The notes beneath the pieces are model-generated. The model saw only the letters and a program-made list of their open reading frames with translations. It made no database searches and had not been told where the DNA came from. Made by a program: the position numbers and the translations under genes. Shown here piece after piece: positions 27,744 to 35,653 of a stretch of DNA of 64,000 nucleotides (positions are counted from its first letter, which is position 1; every line of letters starts with the position of its first letter). This DNA is from Nocardiopsis sp. CC223A (lineage in GTDB: Bacteria > Actinomycetota > Actinomycetes > Streptosporangiales > Streptosporangiaceae). The DNA lies in the NCBI RefSeq assembly GCF_030766825.1, contig NZ_JASFDV010000012.1:43953-107952 (forward strand), given 5' to 3'.

Positions 27744-28541
27744 TTAAAGGTTCAGCTCCCCCCGGGCCACCGAGACCGCGTGACCGCCGATGATCACCCG
27801 GTCACCGCGCCACTCCAGCAGCAGGTCACCGCCGCGCACCGAGGCCTGGTGCGCCGACAATTCCTTCCGGCCCAGCCGCTCGGCCCAGAACGGCGCGAGC
27901 ACGGTGTGGGCGCGCCCGGTGACCGGGTCCTCGGGCACGCCCACCCGCGGACCGAACACGCGGGACACGAAGTCGGCGCCCTCCCGGCCCTCCTGCGCAC
28001 GGGCGGTGACGATGACCAGGTGGTAGGGCAGCCGGCCGAGGGCCGCGATGTCGGGGGCGAGGCCGCGGACCGTCGCCTCGTCGGCGACCTCGACGAGGAG
28101 GTCGTCGGCGCCGCCCAGGCCGACCCACAGGGGTTCGGCGCCCAGTGCCCCGGCCAGGCCGTCGGGGGCCGGGACGGGCACCGGGGGCTTGGCCGGGAAG
28201 TCCATCCACAGGCGCCCGTCGCGCTCGGCGACGGTGAGCACACCGCTGCGGGTGGTGAACCGGTACGGCCCCGGGACGCCGAGTTCGACCAGGGCGTGGG
28301 CGGTGGCCAGGGTGGCGTGCCCGCACAGGTCGATCTCGACCGTGGGGGTGAACCAGCGGAGCTCGTAGTCGGCTCCGGGGTCGTCGACCGGGCGGACGAA
28401 GGCGGTCTCGGAGAGGTTGAACTCGGCGGCGACCCCCTGGGCCCAGGCGTCGTCGTAGACGTCGTCGAGGACCAGGACGGCCGCGGGGTTCCCGGCCAGG
28501 GGCCGGTCGGTGAATGCGTCGATCACGCGGTATTCGGGCAT
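27744..28541 (-). CDS. PhzF-family isomerase/epimerase-like protein
   Basis: 265 residues of the PhzF fold (two diaminopimelate-epimerase-like halves). The N-terminus YRVIDAFTDRPLAGNPAAV and the catalytic-type Glu45 in FNLSETAF are conserved; RWFTPTVEIDLCGHATLATA and DPVTGRAH are further signatures. No phenazine genes are nearby, so phenazine synthesis is unlikely and the substrate is unknown. ATG 28541 is chosen as the family start; the open frame extends 18 codons further with no support. The Lrp gene lies 61 bases upstream on the same strand, with a small hairpin between. Confidence 0.9.
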   Translation of the reverse strand: MPEYRVIDAFTDRPLAGNPAAVLVLDDVYDDAWAQGVAAEFNLSETAFVRPVDDPGADYELRWFTPTVEIDLCGHATLATAHALVELGVPGPYRFTTRSGVLTVAERDGRLWMDFPAKPPVPVPAPDGLAGALGAEPLWVGLGGADDLLVEVADEATVRGLAPDIAALGRLPYHLVIVTARAQEGREGADFVSRVFGPRVGVPEDPVTGRAHTVLAPFWAERLGRKELSAHQASVRGGDLLLEWRGDRVIIGGHAVSVARGELNL

Positions 28542-28576
28542 GCGTCCATCCTGCTGAGGCCGCTGTTCCCGGGAAA

Positions 28577-28601
28577 GGGCCATTCGCGCGGGCAATGGCC
28601 C
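28577..28601 (-). terminator. Small terminator after Lrp gene
   Basis: GGGCCATT and AATGGCCC form an 8-bp stem with a 9-base loop just after the Lrp stop, before the phzF-like gene. Confidence 0.5.
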
Positions 28602-28602
28602 C

Positions 28603-29040
28603 TCACAGGGGCGGCTCGTCCAGGATGAACATGGTCTGGGTGCTCTTGACCTCGGGGATGCGCTGTAGGCGCTCCAGGACGAAGGTGCGCAGGGCGCCGG
28701 CGTCGGCGACGCGGACCAGCAGCAGCAGGTCGACGTCGCCGGAGACGAGGGCGGCGTGGTCGACCTCGGGGATGTCGCGCAGGTACTCGCGGAACCTCTC
28801 CCAGGAGTGCTGTTCGATGCGCACCGAGACGTAGGCCGACAGGCCGATGCCGTACTTCTCCGGGTCGACGACGGCGGTGAACCCGCGGATGACCCCTTCG
28901 TCGCGCAGGCGCTCCAGGCGGGAGTAGGCGTTGGCCCGGGAGATGTGGGCCTGTTCGGCCACGGCCCGGATGGACATGCGACCGTCGTCGCGGAGCAGGG
29001 AGATGATGCGGCGGTCGGTGTCGTCCAACGGCACGGCCAT
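28603..29040 (-). CDS. Lrp/AsnC-family transcriptional regulator
   Basis: 145 residues. The N-terminal winged HTH (LDDTDRRIISLLRDDGRMSI, then AVAEQAHISRANAYSRLERL) binds DNA. The C-terminal RAM domain (YVSVRIEQHSWERFREYLRD, VSGDVDLLLLVRV) binds amino-acid-like effectors. The length is standard. In related actinomycetes such regulators often sit next to branched-chain or pyruvate dehydrogenase genes; that is not so here, so the target is unclear. An AT-rich inverted repeat about 105 bases upstream is a likely autoregulatory site. Confidence 0.93.
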   Translation of the reverse strand: MAVPLDDTDRRIISLLRDDGRMSIRAVAEQAHISRANAYSRLERLRDEGVIRGFTAVVDPEKYGIGLSAYVSVRIEQHSWERFREYLRDIPEVDHAALVSGDVDLLLLVRVADAGALRTFVLERLQRIPEVKSTQTMFILDEPPL

Positions 29041-29143
29041 GTGTCTTACCTCTTACCGCTCAGACCGCGGTCCCGGAAGACCCAGGGGGTCGCTCGGCGG
29101 CACTACTGAGCAGTTCGTCCAGTATCGGCGTGGGGGAATCGAC

Positions 29144-29168
29144 AATATGGGGTGATTCGCCTCATATT
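29144..29168. promoter_or_regulatory. AT-rich inverted repeat, candidate Lrp operator
   Basis: AATATGGGG and CCTCATATT form an inverted repeat (8 of 9 matching) with a 7-base centre. In this GC-rich genome such an AT-rich site is unusual. It lies about 105 bases upstream of the Lrp start, where autoregulation would act. Confidence 0.4.
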
Positions 29169-29307
29169 CAAGACACGGAGTACACCGATCCGGGAACGCC
29201 TCCGGAGACCGCCGACGGCAATGGCGCCGCCGGAGCCCACGGTCCCGGGTGCGTCCGGGGTCGGCGGTCGGGTCGGTCAACGGCGATCGGTGCGGCTCCG
29301 GACGTAC

Positions 29308-29342
29308 CGAAGGGCCGTGGTCGTGAAGACCACGGCCCTTCG
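29308..29342 (-). terminator. Terminator after the tail-anchored gene
   Basis: A perfect 15-bp stem (CGAAGGGCCGTGGTC and its complement) with a 5-base loop lies about 105 bases after the 29448 stop on the minus strand. Confidence 0.65.
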
Positions 29343-29447
29343 TCGGCCCGCCGGGTCGCGTGCCCCGGAGAGTCCCTTGTCCGTGAGGACACCTGGCGTC
29401 TCGGGCTCCCCGCGATCACGGGGACCCGGCAGGCCCGGGAGGGATCC

Positions 29448-30326
29448 CTACCCGCGGCCGCGCAGGCGGTCGAACAGGGAGCCCAGGCTGTGGCGGCCGC
29501 TGCTCTGGGCGGTCAGGCCGCGGCCCTCGCCCTCGGCACCGGCGTGGGCGCCGGCGGGACGGCGGTTCCAGGCGAAGAACAGGGCGATGAGGATGGCCGG
29601 GACGATGGCCAGGGCCAGCAGGCCGGTCCCGCCCAGGATGCCGTCGCCGGCACCGGTGAGCTGGACGCCGGAGAGGTCGTTGGCGGCCGTCTCGGCGGTC
29701 ACGCCGGAGTCCTCGGAGTCGTCGGAGCCCTCGGAGTCGGCGGCGGCCTGTTCCTCGGCCTCCTCCTGCTCCGCCTTCTCCTGCTCCTTCTTCTCCTTTT
29801 CGGCCTTCTCCGCGGCCTCCTCTTCCTTCTTCTCCTCCTCGGCCTTCTTCGCCTCGTCGGTCTCGGCGAGAACCTCCTCGGGGATCGGCTCGACGGCGTT
29901 CTCGCACTTGTTGTCGGGCTGCTGGAAGGGGTGCGGGGCGCCCTCGGTGCCGTTGCCGTCGCCCCACTCGGTGATGAAGTACTCGACGTCGTAGAGGTGG
30001 CCGTTGCCGCCGCTGACGGTGTAGTTCGTGTCGTCCCAGCTCTCGCCGGTCAGTTCGGCGAAGGTCTGGCCGTCCATGTCCAGCAGGACGTCGCAGTCGT
30101 TGGAGGGGACGCCGGGGCCGCGGTCGCCGATGAAGAATTCGGCCTTCTTACCCTCGTAAACGACGTAGCCCTCGGTGCCCAGCGGCCAACTCGGGCTGGA
30201 GAAAAGGCCCTTCTGCATGGGCTCGCCGCCTGCGGGCGCACCCGTGTCACCGTTGATGCCGGAACCGTCGTCCCAGAAGTAGGTCGCGGTGACTTTGCCG
30301 TACTGGATGGGAGTGTCGTTGCTCAT
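29448..30326 (-). CDS. Double-psi-barrel-like protein with C-terminal membrane anchor
   Basis: 292 residues. The first ~130 residues resemble a double-psi beta-barrel of the RlpA/expansin type: GKVTATYFWDDGSGINGDTG, then SPSWPLGTEGYVVY, FIGDRGPGVPSNDCDVLLD and FAELTG. A very acidic Glu/Lys/Ala coiled-coil stretch follows (~160-210). One hydrophobic span comes next (LLALAIVPAILIALFFAW), and then a basic tail. The domain suggests a wall-facing role, yet no signal peptide precedes MSNDTPIQYG, and upstream in-frame sequence offers none. Either export is non-classical, the start is misjudged, or the barrel is cytoplasmic. The 5' leader is long and structured. Confidence 0.72.
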   Translation of the reverse strand: MSNDTPIQYGKVTATYFWDDGSGINGDTGAPAGGEPMQKGLFSSPSWPLGTEGYVVYEGKKAEFFIGDRGPGVPSNDCDVLLDMDGQTFAELTGESWDDTNYTVSGGNGHLYDVEYFITEWGDGNGTEGAPHPFQQPDNKCENAVEPIPEEVLAETDEAKKAEEEKKEEEAAEKAEKEKKEQEKAEQEEAEEQAAADSEGSDDSEDSGVTAETAANDLSGVQLTGAGDGILGGTGLLALAIVPAILIALFFAWNRRPAGAHAGAEGEGRGLTAQSSGRHSLGSLFDRLRGRG

Positions 30327-31026
30327 GAAGTATCTGCCAGGTAGACAACGGGGCCGAGAAGACCTTCGGGCACGTCGCAGCAGCTCACAGGGCGTGCGTG
30401 GGCACACCCCGGGAAGGGCGTCGTGACAGGGTTCTCCCGCTGTGAGAATCGGCGGGCGGGAATCGGAAAGCGCCGATGGACTTCGGCGGTCCACGGGGCC
30501 GGCTCATGGGTGCGGGCGGCCCGGATTCCCGGAAAGGGTCTCGATTCCCCTGCGGCCGACAGGCCGGTCAAGGGCTCGGCATCACTTCGCAGAAGACTCA
30601 TAACGAAGCGATCACGAGGACACTAACCCAGGTTTAAGCAAAGTGCGCAAGGATTCCGGGTAAAATGACATTCCGTGTTCGGCCGTGCACCGCGCGGGCC
30701 AATGCCCGAAGGCCCCCGGAAACACCGGAACCCCCGCGGCGGCAGGGGTTCGGGGCCCGCCCGAGGACGGCGGGCGGGCCCCCTCCGTGGCCCTCGTCAC
30801 GGATCCGGCGCGGACACCCGAAAGGGCCGCGGGACCCCTGCGGGGACCGGTGTACGCGCCGGTAGGTCACGGTGGACACGGCTCCGGCGACACGGGGGCG
30901 GAAGCGGGCGGGAATGGTCAAGTCAGGGCAATCCGGCCCCTCCGGCGGGGTCACCGGCGGGGCGGATGTTCCCCTCAGGACGCAAAGATCCCCGGGGGCC
31001 GCGACCCCCGGGGACGATGTGCCGGG
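30327..31026. other. Long leader and promoter region
   Basis: About 700 bases between kynU and the tail-anchored gene. On the minus strand TTGCGC (near 30648) and TTAGTG (near 30624) make a sigma-70-type promoter, which implies a leader of about 290 bases. The leader contains pairing blocks (CGATTCCC at 30542 with GGGAATCG at 30458) and so is probably structured. It does not show the conserved 3' core of the c-di-AMP riboswitch. A 92-codon frame (30323-30601) lies in the leader, without a ribosome site. Confidence 0.5.
30990..31013 (-). terminator. Terminator of the kyn operon
   Basis: CCCCGGGGG and CCCCCGGGG form a 9-bp GC stem with a 6-base loop; on the minus strand it is followed by ATCTTTG. 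It lies 13 bases after the kynU stop. Confidence 0.6.
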
Positions 31027-32265
31027 TCAGGTCACCTGCCCGCGCCGGGCAAAGCGCTCGTCACGCCACTCCCCCGTGCGGACCACCTCGTGCAGGGCCT
31101 CGGTCGCGTCCCACACGTCCGTGTGACGCAGGTACAGCGGGGTGAACCCGAACCGCATCACGTCCGGGGCGCGGAAGTCGCCGACGACGCCGCGGGCGAT
31201 GAGCGCCTGCACGATCGGGTACCCGGCACCCTCCTCGGGCTCCACCAGCGCGACCTGGCTGCCGCGCCGGGCGTGCTCGGCCGGGGTGACCGAGGAGATG
31301 CCCACCTCGGCCGCCCTGGCCAGGAACAGGTCCGTCATCGCCAGGCTCTTGGCGCGCACCTGCGCGAGGTCGGCCTTGGCCCACACGTCCAGGCTCGCCT
31401 CCAGGGCGGCGTCGGCCACCAGGGGCTGGGAGCCGCTGAGGAAGCGCGACACCCCCGGGGCGGGCTCGTAGTCGCCGGTGAAGTCGAAGGGGCGGGCGTG
31501 CCCGTGCCAGCCGCTGAGCGGCTGGTCGGCCCCGGCGTGGTGGCGGCGGGCCGCGTACAGGAACGCGGGGGCGCCCGGGCCCGCGTTGAGGTACTTGTAG
31601 GTGCAGCCGACCGCGAAGTCGGCGTCGGAGGCGGACAGCTCCACCGGCACCGCGCCGACGCTGTGGCACAGGTCCCAGATCACCAGGGCGCCGTGCTCGT
31701 GCGCCAGCCGGGTGATGCCGGGCATGTCGCGCAGGATGCCGGTGCGGTAGTCCACGTGGCTGAGCAGCAGCACAGCCACGTCCCCGGCGGCCAGCTCGCG
31801 CTCCAGGTCCGGGCCGTCGGGGTCCACCCGGCGCTGGACGGCCCCGGCCAGGGAGACCGCGCCCTCGGCGACGTACAGGTCCGTGGGGAAGTTGCCCGCC
31901 TCGCCCAGCACCACGGAGCGGTCCGACAGGCGCAGCGCGGTGATGACGCACTTGAACAGGTTGGCCGAGGCGCCGTCGCCGACGATCACCTCGTCGGCGT
32001 CCGCCCCGACCAGCGGGGCGACCTTGGCGCCCAGGGTGCGGGGCTTGTCCCACCATCCGGCGTCGTTCCAGCTCCGGATGAGGTCCTGGCCCCACTCCCG
32101 CTCGATCATGTCGGCGACCCGGCCCGGGGTGCTGCGCGGCAGCGCGCCCAGCGAGTTGCCGTCCAGGTAGATCACCCCCGCGGGGAGCACGAACTCGTCG
32201 CGCAGCGGGGCGAGGGGGTCGGCGGCGTCGAGCGCGGCGCACTCCTGCCGGGTGGTGGGCGTCAT
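31027..32265 (-). CDS. kynU: Kynureninase
   Basis: 412 residues, PLP-dependent fold type I. Splits kynurenine into anthranilate and alanine. YLDGNSLGALPRSTPG at the start, WGQDLIRSWNDAGWW, GEAGNFPTDLYVAEG, and GCTYKYLNAGPG, whose Lys224 is the PLP-binding residue, are all family signatures. It is 46 bases downstream of kynA and is cotranscribed. No kynurenine formamidase (kynB) gene lies with them. Anthranilate could feed tryptophan recycling or secondary metabolism. Confidence 0.97.
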   Translation of the reverse strand: MTPTTRQECAALDAADPLAPLRDEFVLPAGVIYLDGNSLGALPRSTPGRVADMIEREWGQDLIRSWNDAGWWDKPRTLGAKVAPLVGADADEVIVGDGASANLFKCVITALRLSDRSVVLGEAGNFPTDLYVAEGAVSLAGAVQRRVDPDGPDLERELAAGDVAVLLLSHVDYRTGILRDMPGITRLAHEHGALVIWDLCHSVGAVPVELSASDADFAVGCTYKYLNAGPGAPAFLYAARRHHAGADQPLSGWHGHARPFDFTGDYEPAPGVSRFLSGSQPLVADAALEASLDVWAKADLAQVRAKSLAMTDLFLARAAEVGISSVTPAEHARRGSQVALVEPEEGAGYPIVQALIARGVVGDFRAPDVMRFGFTPLYLRHTDVWDATEALHEVVRTGEWRDERFARRGQVT

Positions 32266-32311
32266 CGGGCGTCCTGCTTCCTGCTCAAGGCGGTTCGGTG
32301 CGGGGCCGGGC

Positions 32312-33220
32312 TCAGACGGTGCTGCGCAGCGACCACAGCTCGGGGAAGACGTCCTTCTCGACGTTGCGGGCCAGCCAGGCGAGGCCGTTGGAGCCGCCGC
32401 TGCCGGGCTTGCCGCCCATGGTGCGCTTGACCGCCATGAGGTGCAGGTGGCGCCATCGCGTCACCCGCTCGGCGACGTCCATCAGCGCCTCGGCCAGCAG
32501 GTACAGGTCGTTGCCGGGGCGGTCGTCGGCGTAGACCCGCGCCCAGGCCGCCTCGACCTGCTCGTCGGGCGCGTACTCCTGTGTCCAGTCGCGTTCGACG
32601 GCCCGGGCCGGCACCGGCAGGCCGCGCCGGTGCAGCAGGCGCAGCGCGGCGTCGTACAGGCTCGGCCGTTCCAGGAGCGCGCGCAGGTCGGCGGCGACGC
32701 CGCTCATGCCCTTGTGCGGGCGGATCATGGGTGCGGACTTGTTCCCGAGCACGAATTCGAGCTTGCGGTAGCCGAAGGACTGGAAGCCCGACGCCTCGCC
32801 GAAGGAGTCCCGGAACCGGTTGAACTCGGTGGGGCTCATGTCCCCGAGGAGCTTCCAGGAGTCGTTGAGGACGTCCTGGGCCGCGGTGGCGCGGCGCAGC
32901 CAGGCCAGCGCACCGGGGACGTCGTCGTTCTCCAGGGCGTCGCGGGCCCTCTCCCAGCGCTCCTGGATCAGGACGAACAGCAGCTCCATGATCTGGGTGC
33001 CGATGATGAACGCCGTCTCCGCGGGCTCGTCGGTGCGCGGGTTCTGTAGGCGCAGCAGCGTGTCGATCCCGGCGTAGTCGACGTAGGGGGTGTTGCGGTC
33101 GAAGGCCAGGGTGGGCTGCCCCGCGTTGTCCCGTGCCCGCCGGGCCCGGGCCTCGCCGTCGGTGCCCTCGACATCGGCGGGGATGTACGGGCACTGCTGT
33201 GCGGACGTCGTGGTGAGCAT
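32312..33220 (-). CDS. kynA: Tryptophan 2,3-dioxygenase
   Basis: 302 residues. Haem enzyme that opens the indole ring of tryptophan to N-formylkynurenine. Conserved parts include TPYVDYAGIDTLLRLQNPRT, the ETAFIIGTQIMELLF substrate helix, GYRKLEFVLGNKS and RWRHLHLMAVKRTMGGKPGS near the C-terminus. ATG 33220 gives the usual family N-terminus; upstream in-frame codons reach 33385 but run into the intergenic promoter region. First gene of kynA-kynU, divergent from an Lrp-type regulator that probably controls it. Confidence 0.95.
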   Translation of the reverse strand: MLTTTSAQQCPYIPADVEGTDGEARARRARDNAGQPTLAFDRNTPYVDYAGIDTLLRLQNPRTDEPAETAFIIGTQIMELLFVLIQERWERARDALENDDVPGALAWLRRATAAQDVLNDSWKLLGDMSPTEFNRFRDSFGEASGFQSFGYRKLEFVLGNKSAPMIRPHKGMSGVAADLRALLERPSLYDAALRLLHRRGLPVPARAVERDWTQEYAPDEQVEAAWARVYADDRPGNDLYLLAEALMDVAERVTRWRHLHLMAVKRTMGGKPGSGGSNGLAWLARNVEKDVFPELWSLRSTV

Positions 33221-33421
33221 CGGGACAACCCCTCGTGGTACTGCGCGGAACCTGCCGGTCGCACACGGCGCCGTCGGCGGAGCCCCCGTCACGGCACTGT
33301 GTACGTCAGCACACATGATCGAGCAGAACAGGCGGAAAAGGAATGGACATCGAACCCCAAAGCAGGACTTCAACCTGGTATCCATAACATGTCAGGAAAA
33401 TCTACTTTGGGATTGCAAAGC

Positions 33422-33889
33422 ATGGCCTCACGAGCGCCAATGACGCTGGACGGCGTTGACCAGCGGATCCTCACCGAACTCCAGCGGGACGGTCGGCTGT
33501 CCTTCAACGAGCTGTCCCGGCGCGTCAACCTCTCGGCGCCCGCCGTGGCCGAGCGGGTGCGACGGCTCACCGACCACGGTGTGATCACCGGCTACCACGC
33601 CCACGTGGACCCGGCCGCCGCCGGGCTTCCGGTGACCGCTCTGGTGCGCATGCAGTGCTTCGGCGCGCACTGCCTGCTGCGCGAACCGGGGTCGCTGGAG
33701 CTGCCCGAGATCCTCCAGGTGCACCGGGTCACCGGCGACGACTGCTGCGTTCTGCTCATCGCGGTACGCTCCATGGAGCACTTCGAGGCGGTCATCGACA
33801 GCCTCGCCGCGCACGGCCGCCCCTCCAGCACGATGATCCTGTCCAGTCCGGTGCCCTGGCGCCCGGTCTCAGCCCCGAGGACCCCATGA
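33422..33889 (+). CDS. Lrp/AsnC-family regulator of the kyn genes
   Basis: 155 residues. HTH DGVDQRILTELQRDGRLSFN and LSAPAVAERVRRLTDHGVIT, then a RAM effector domain (VHRVTGDDCCVLLIAVRSME). It is transcribed away from kynA with about 200 bases of relatively AT-rich sequence between them, the usual layout for an Lrp regulator controlling tryptophan catabolism. ATG 33422 is used; ATG 33440 is equally possible and neither has a strong ribosome site. Its stop overlaps the next gene by 4 bases (ATGA). Confidence 0.9.
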   Translation: MASRAPMTLDGVDQRILTELQRDGRLSFNELSRRVNLSAPAVAERVRRLTDHGVITGYHAHVDPAAAGLPVTALVRMQCFGAHCLLREPGSLELPEILQVHRVTGDDCCVLLIAVRSMEHFEAVIDSLAAHGRPSSTMILSSPVPWRPVSAPRTP

Positions 33890-34152
33890 GCGTGCTCATC
33901 GACACCCCCGTCTGGCCCGGCCCGGGGGGCCTGCTGTTCGCGCACCTGGTCAGCGACGGCTCCTACGCGGAACTGCACGACTTCGCGCGGGAGCTGGGCG
34001 TACCCGAACGGGCCTTCGACCGCGACCATTACGACGTCCCCGAGCACCTGCACGCCCGGGCCCTGGCGCTGGGCGCCGAGCACGTGACCGGTCGGGAGCT
34101 GGTGACCCGGCTGCGCGCCGCCGGCCTGCGCCGCCCCCGGCTCCGCCGCTAG
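33886..34152 (+). CDS. DUF4031 protein
   Basis: 88 residues of the DUF4031 family, small actinobacterial proteins of unknown function. Signatures are VLIDTPVWPG, HLVSDGSYAELHDFA and RAFDRDHYDVPEHLHARAL. It ends in a basic RRPRLRR tail. Its ATG overlaps the stop of the Lrp-type regulator, so the two are coupled. Confidence 0.88.
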   Translation: MSVLIDTPVWPGPGGLLFAHLVSDGSYAELHDFARELGVPERAFDRDHYDVPEHLHARALALGAEHVTGRELVTRLRAAGLRRPRLRR

Positions 34153-34218
34153 GCCCCGGGTTCGGCGGATCGTTCCGCCCGCCCGTCGCCCACCACCGTC
34201 CCCACCGGAGAGCAGGCC

Positions 34219-34866
34219 TCAGAACGCGGCCTCGGCGGCCAGCCGGTCCAGTTCGGCGAGCATGTTGGACCGGGCCCTGGCCTCCCAGTGGAGGCGGCCG
34301 AACTCGGTGTGGAAGATCTGCGGGGCGTCCAGCATGCCGCGCAGCACCCGCGAGCGGCCGGCCCGGAACGCCTCGTCGGGCACCCGGCGGTACTCGGCGC
34401 GGACCGCCGCCGTGTAGGCCAGGTACTCGTCCGGGGCGCCGGCCAGGACGGACAGGTCGGCGTCGGAGAGCACCTGCCCGTCGGAGTCGTCCGGCCCGGG
34501 GGCGTGCTCCTTGGTCATCAGCACCAGGCGGGCCACCTCCCCGATCCGTTCGGGGGCCATGCCCAGCATGGGGAGCAGTTCGCGGGCCAGCGCGGCGCTC
34601 CGGTCCTCGTCCAGGCCGGGCTCGGTCTCGTAGACGGCGTCGTGGAACCAGACCGCGTAACGGACCAGGTCGGGCGAGATCGCCTCGTCGGCCAGGACGT
34701 CCACCGCCCGCAACGTCGCCCACAGGTGGGTGAGGGTGTGGTAGCGCCGGTGGGGTTCGCTCCAGCGCAGCAGGAGCTCGCGCCCCACGGCCCGGGCCTC
34801 GGGGGAACCCCCGGCCAGCCGTTCCCAGGAGGCCTTGAGCAGGACCCCCTCCTCCTCGTCGAGCAT
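34219..34866 (-). CDS. HD-type predicted metal-dependent phosphohydrolase
   Basis: 215 residues. Matches the predicted HD-superfamily hydrolases of COG4339: RRYHTLTHLWATLRAVD, then AVWFHDAVYETEPG with the HD pair, and a later SDADLSVLAG Asp. These residues would bind two metal ions. The substrate is unknown. ATG 34866 follows GGAGAGAGG at 8 bases; the frame also offers ATG 34932, which lacks a site and gives a low-complexity leader. Stands alone between convergent and divergent neighbours. Confidence 0.88.
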   Translation of the reverse strand: MLDEEEGVLLKASWERLAGGSPEARAVGRELLLRWSEPHRRYHTLTHLWATLRAVDVLADEAISPDLVRYAVWFHDAVYETEPGLDEDRSAALARELLPMLGMAPERIGEVARLVLMTKEHAPGPDDSDGQVLSDADLSVLAGAPDEYLAYTAAVRAEYRRVPDEAFRAGRSRVLRGMLDAPQIFHTEFGRLHWEARARSNMLAELDRLAAEAAF

Positions 34867-34953
34867 CCGCGCCCTCTCTCCGCCCTCGTCGCGGCCACCG
34901 TCTCCCGGTACGTCCGCACCAGTCTCCCCCATCCGGGCACCGGAGTCCGGGTC

Positions 34954-35610
34954 TCAGCCGTCGGCGGTGAGCCCGGCCTCGTAGGCGAGGATCGCCGCCT
35001 GCACCCGGTTGCGCAGCCCCAGCCGGTTGAGGATCGTGCTGACGTAGCTCTTGACGGTGCCCTCCACCAGGAACAGGCGGTCGGCGATGTCGGCGTTGGA
35101 CAGACCCGCGCCGACCAGGGCCAGCACCTCGCGTTCCCGCTGGGTCAGCCGCTCGATCCGGGTCCTGGCCGCGGCCTCGCGGGCCGGGCGCCCGCCGCCG
35201 AAGCGGTCGATCACCTGCCGGGCCACCTGCGGGGACAGGTAGGCGCCGCCGTCGGCGACCGCGTGCACGCCGGTGATCAGCTCGCGCGGGTCGCCCGCCT
35301 TGAGCAGGAAGCCCGAGGCCCCGTCGCCCAGCGCCCGGGAGATGTAGGCGTCCTCGCCGAAGGTGGTGAGGACGACCACCGCGGTGGACGGGGCCAGCCG
35401 GCGCATCTCGGCCGCCGCGGCGAGTCCGTCCAGGCGGGGCATGCGGATGTCGACCAGGGCCACGTCGGGGCGGTGGGAGACCGCCAGATCCACCGCCTCC
35501 CGGCCGTCGGCCGCCTCGGCCACCACCTCGATGTCCGGGTCGCTCTGCACGATGGCCCGTACCCCGGCGCGGATCATCGCCTCGTCGTCGGCGATCAGCA
35601 CCCTGATCAC
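34954..35610 (-). CDS. NarL/LuxR-type response regulator
   Basis: 218 residues. Receiver domain with IADDE acidic pair (Asp8/Asp9), phospho-acceptor Asp54 (VALVDIRMP) and the conserved Lys in FLLKAGDP. The LuxR HTH at ~145-210 has LTQREREVLALVGAGLSNAD and EGTVKSYVSTILNRLGLRNR. GTG 35610 has GAGGAGAG upstream and gives VIRVLIADDEA. The partner kinase ends 43 bases upstream, so they form one operon and a cognate pair. Confidence 0.95.
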   Translation of the reverse strand: MIRVLIADDEAMIRAGVRAIVQSDPDIEVVAEAADGREAVDLAVSHRPDVALVDIRMPRLDGLAAAAEMRRLAPSTAVVVLTTFGEDAYISRALGDGASGFLLKAGDPRELITGVHAVADGGAYLSPQVARQVIDRFGGGRPAREAAARTRIERLTQREREVLALVGAGLSNADIADRLFLVEGTVKSYVSTILNRLGLRNRVQAAILAYEAGLTADG

Positions 35611-35653
35611 GTGTTCGCTCTCCTCGTGGTCGTCGCGGACCCTGCGGGCGCGC

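Larger units (their letters stand above)
29041..29447. other. Intergenic region upstream of Lrp gene
   Basis: It holds the AT-rich inverted repeat at 29144-29168 and a strong hairpin at 29308-29342. No coding sequence could be supported on either strand. Confidence 0.5.

Noticed and set aside
27744..28541. Phenazine biosynthesis cluster
   Set aside because: Only a PhzF-fold protein is present; no phzA/B/D/E/G genes are nearby.
30323..30601. A 92-codon minus-strand frame in the leader of the tail-anchored gene
   Set aside because: No ribosome site, no recognisable protein and no signal peptide; it sits in a probable structured leader.
30330..30620. c-di-AMP (ydaO) riboswitch
   Set aside because: Some G-rich blocks and the gene context fit, but the conserved GACAGCTAACC core is not found.
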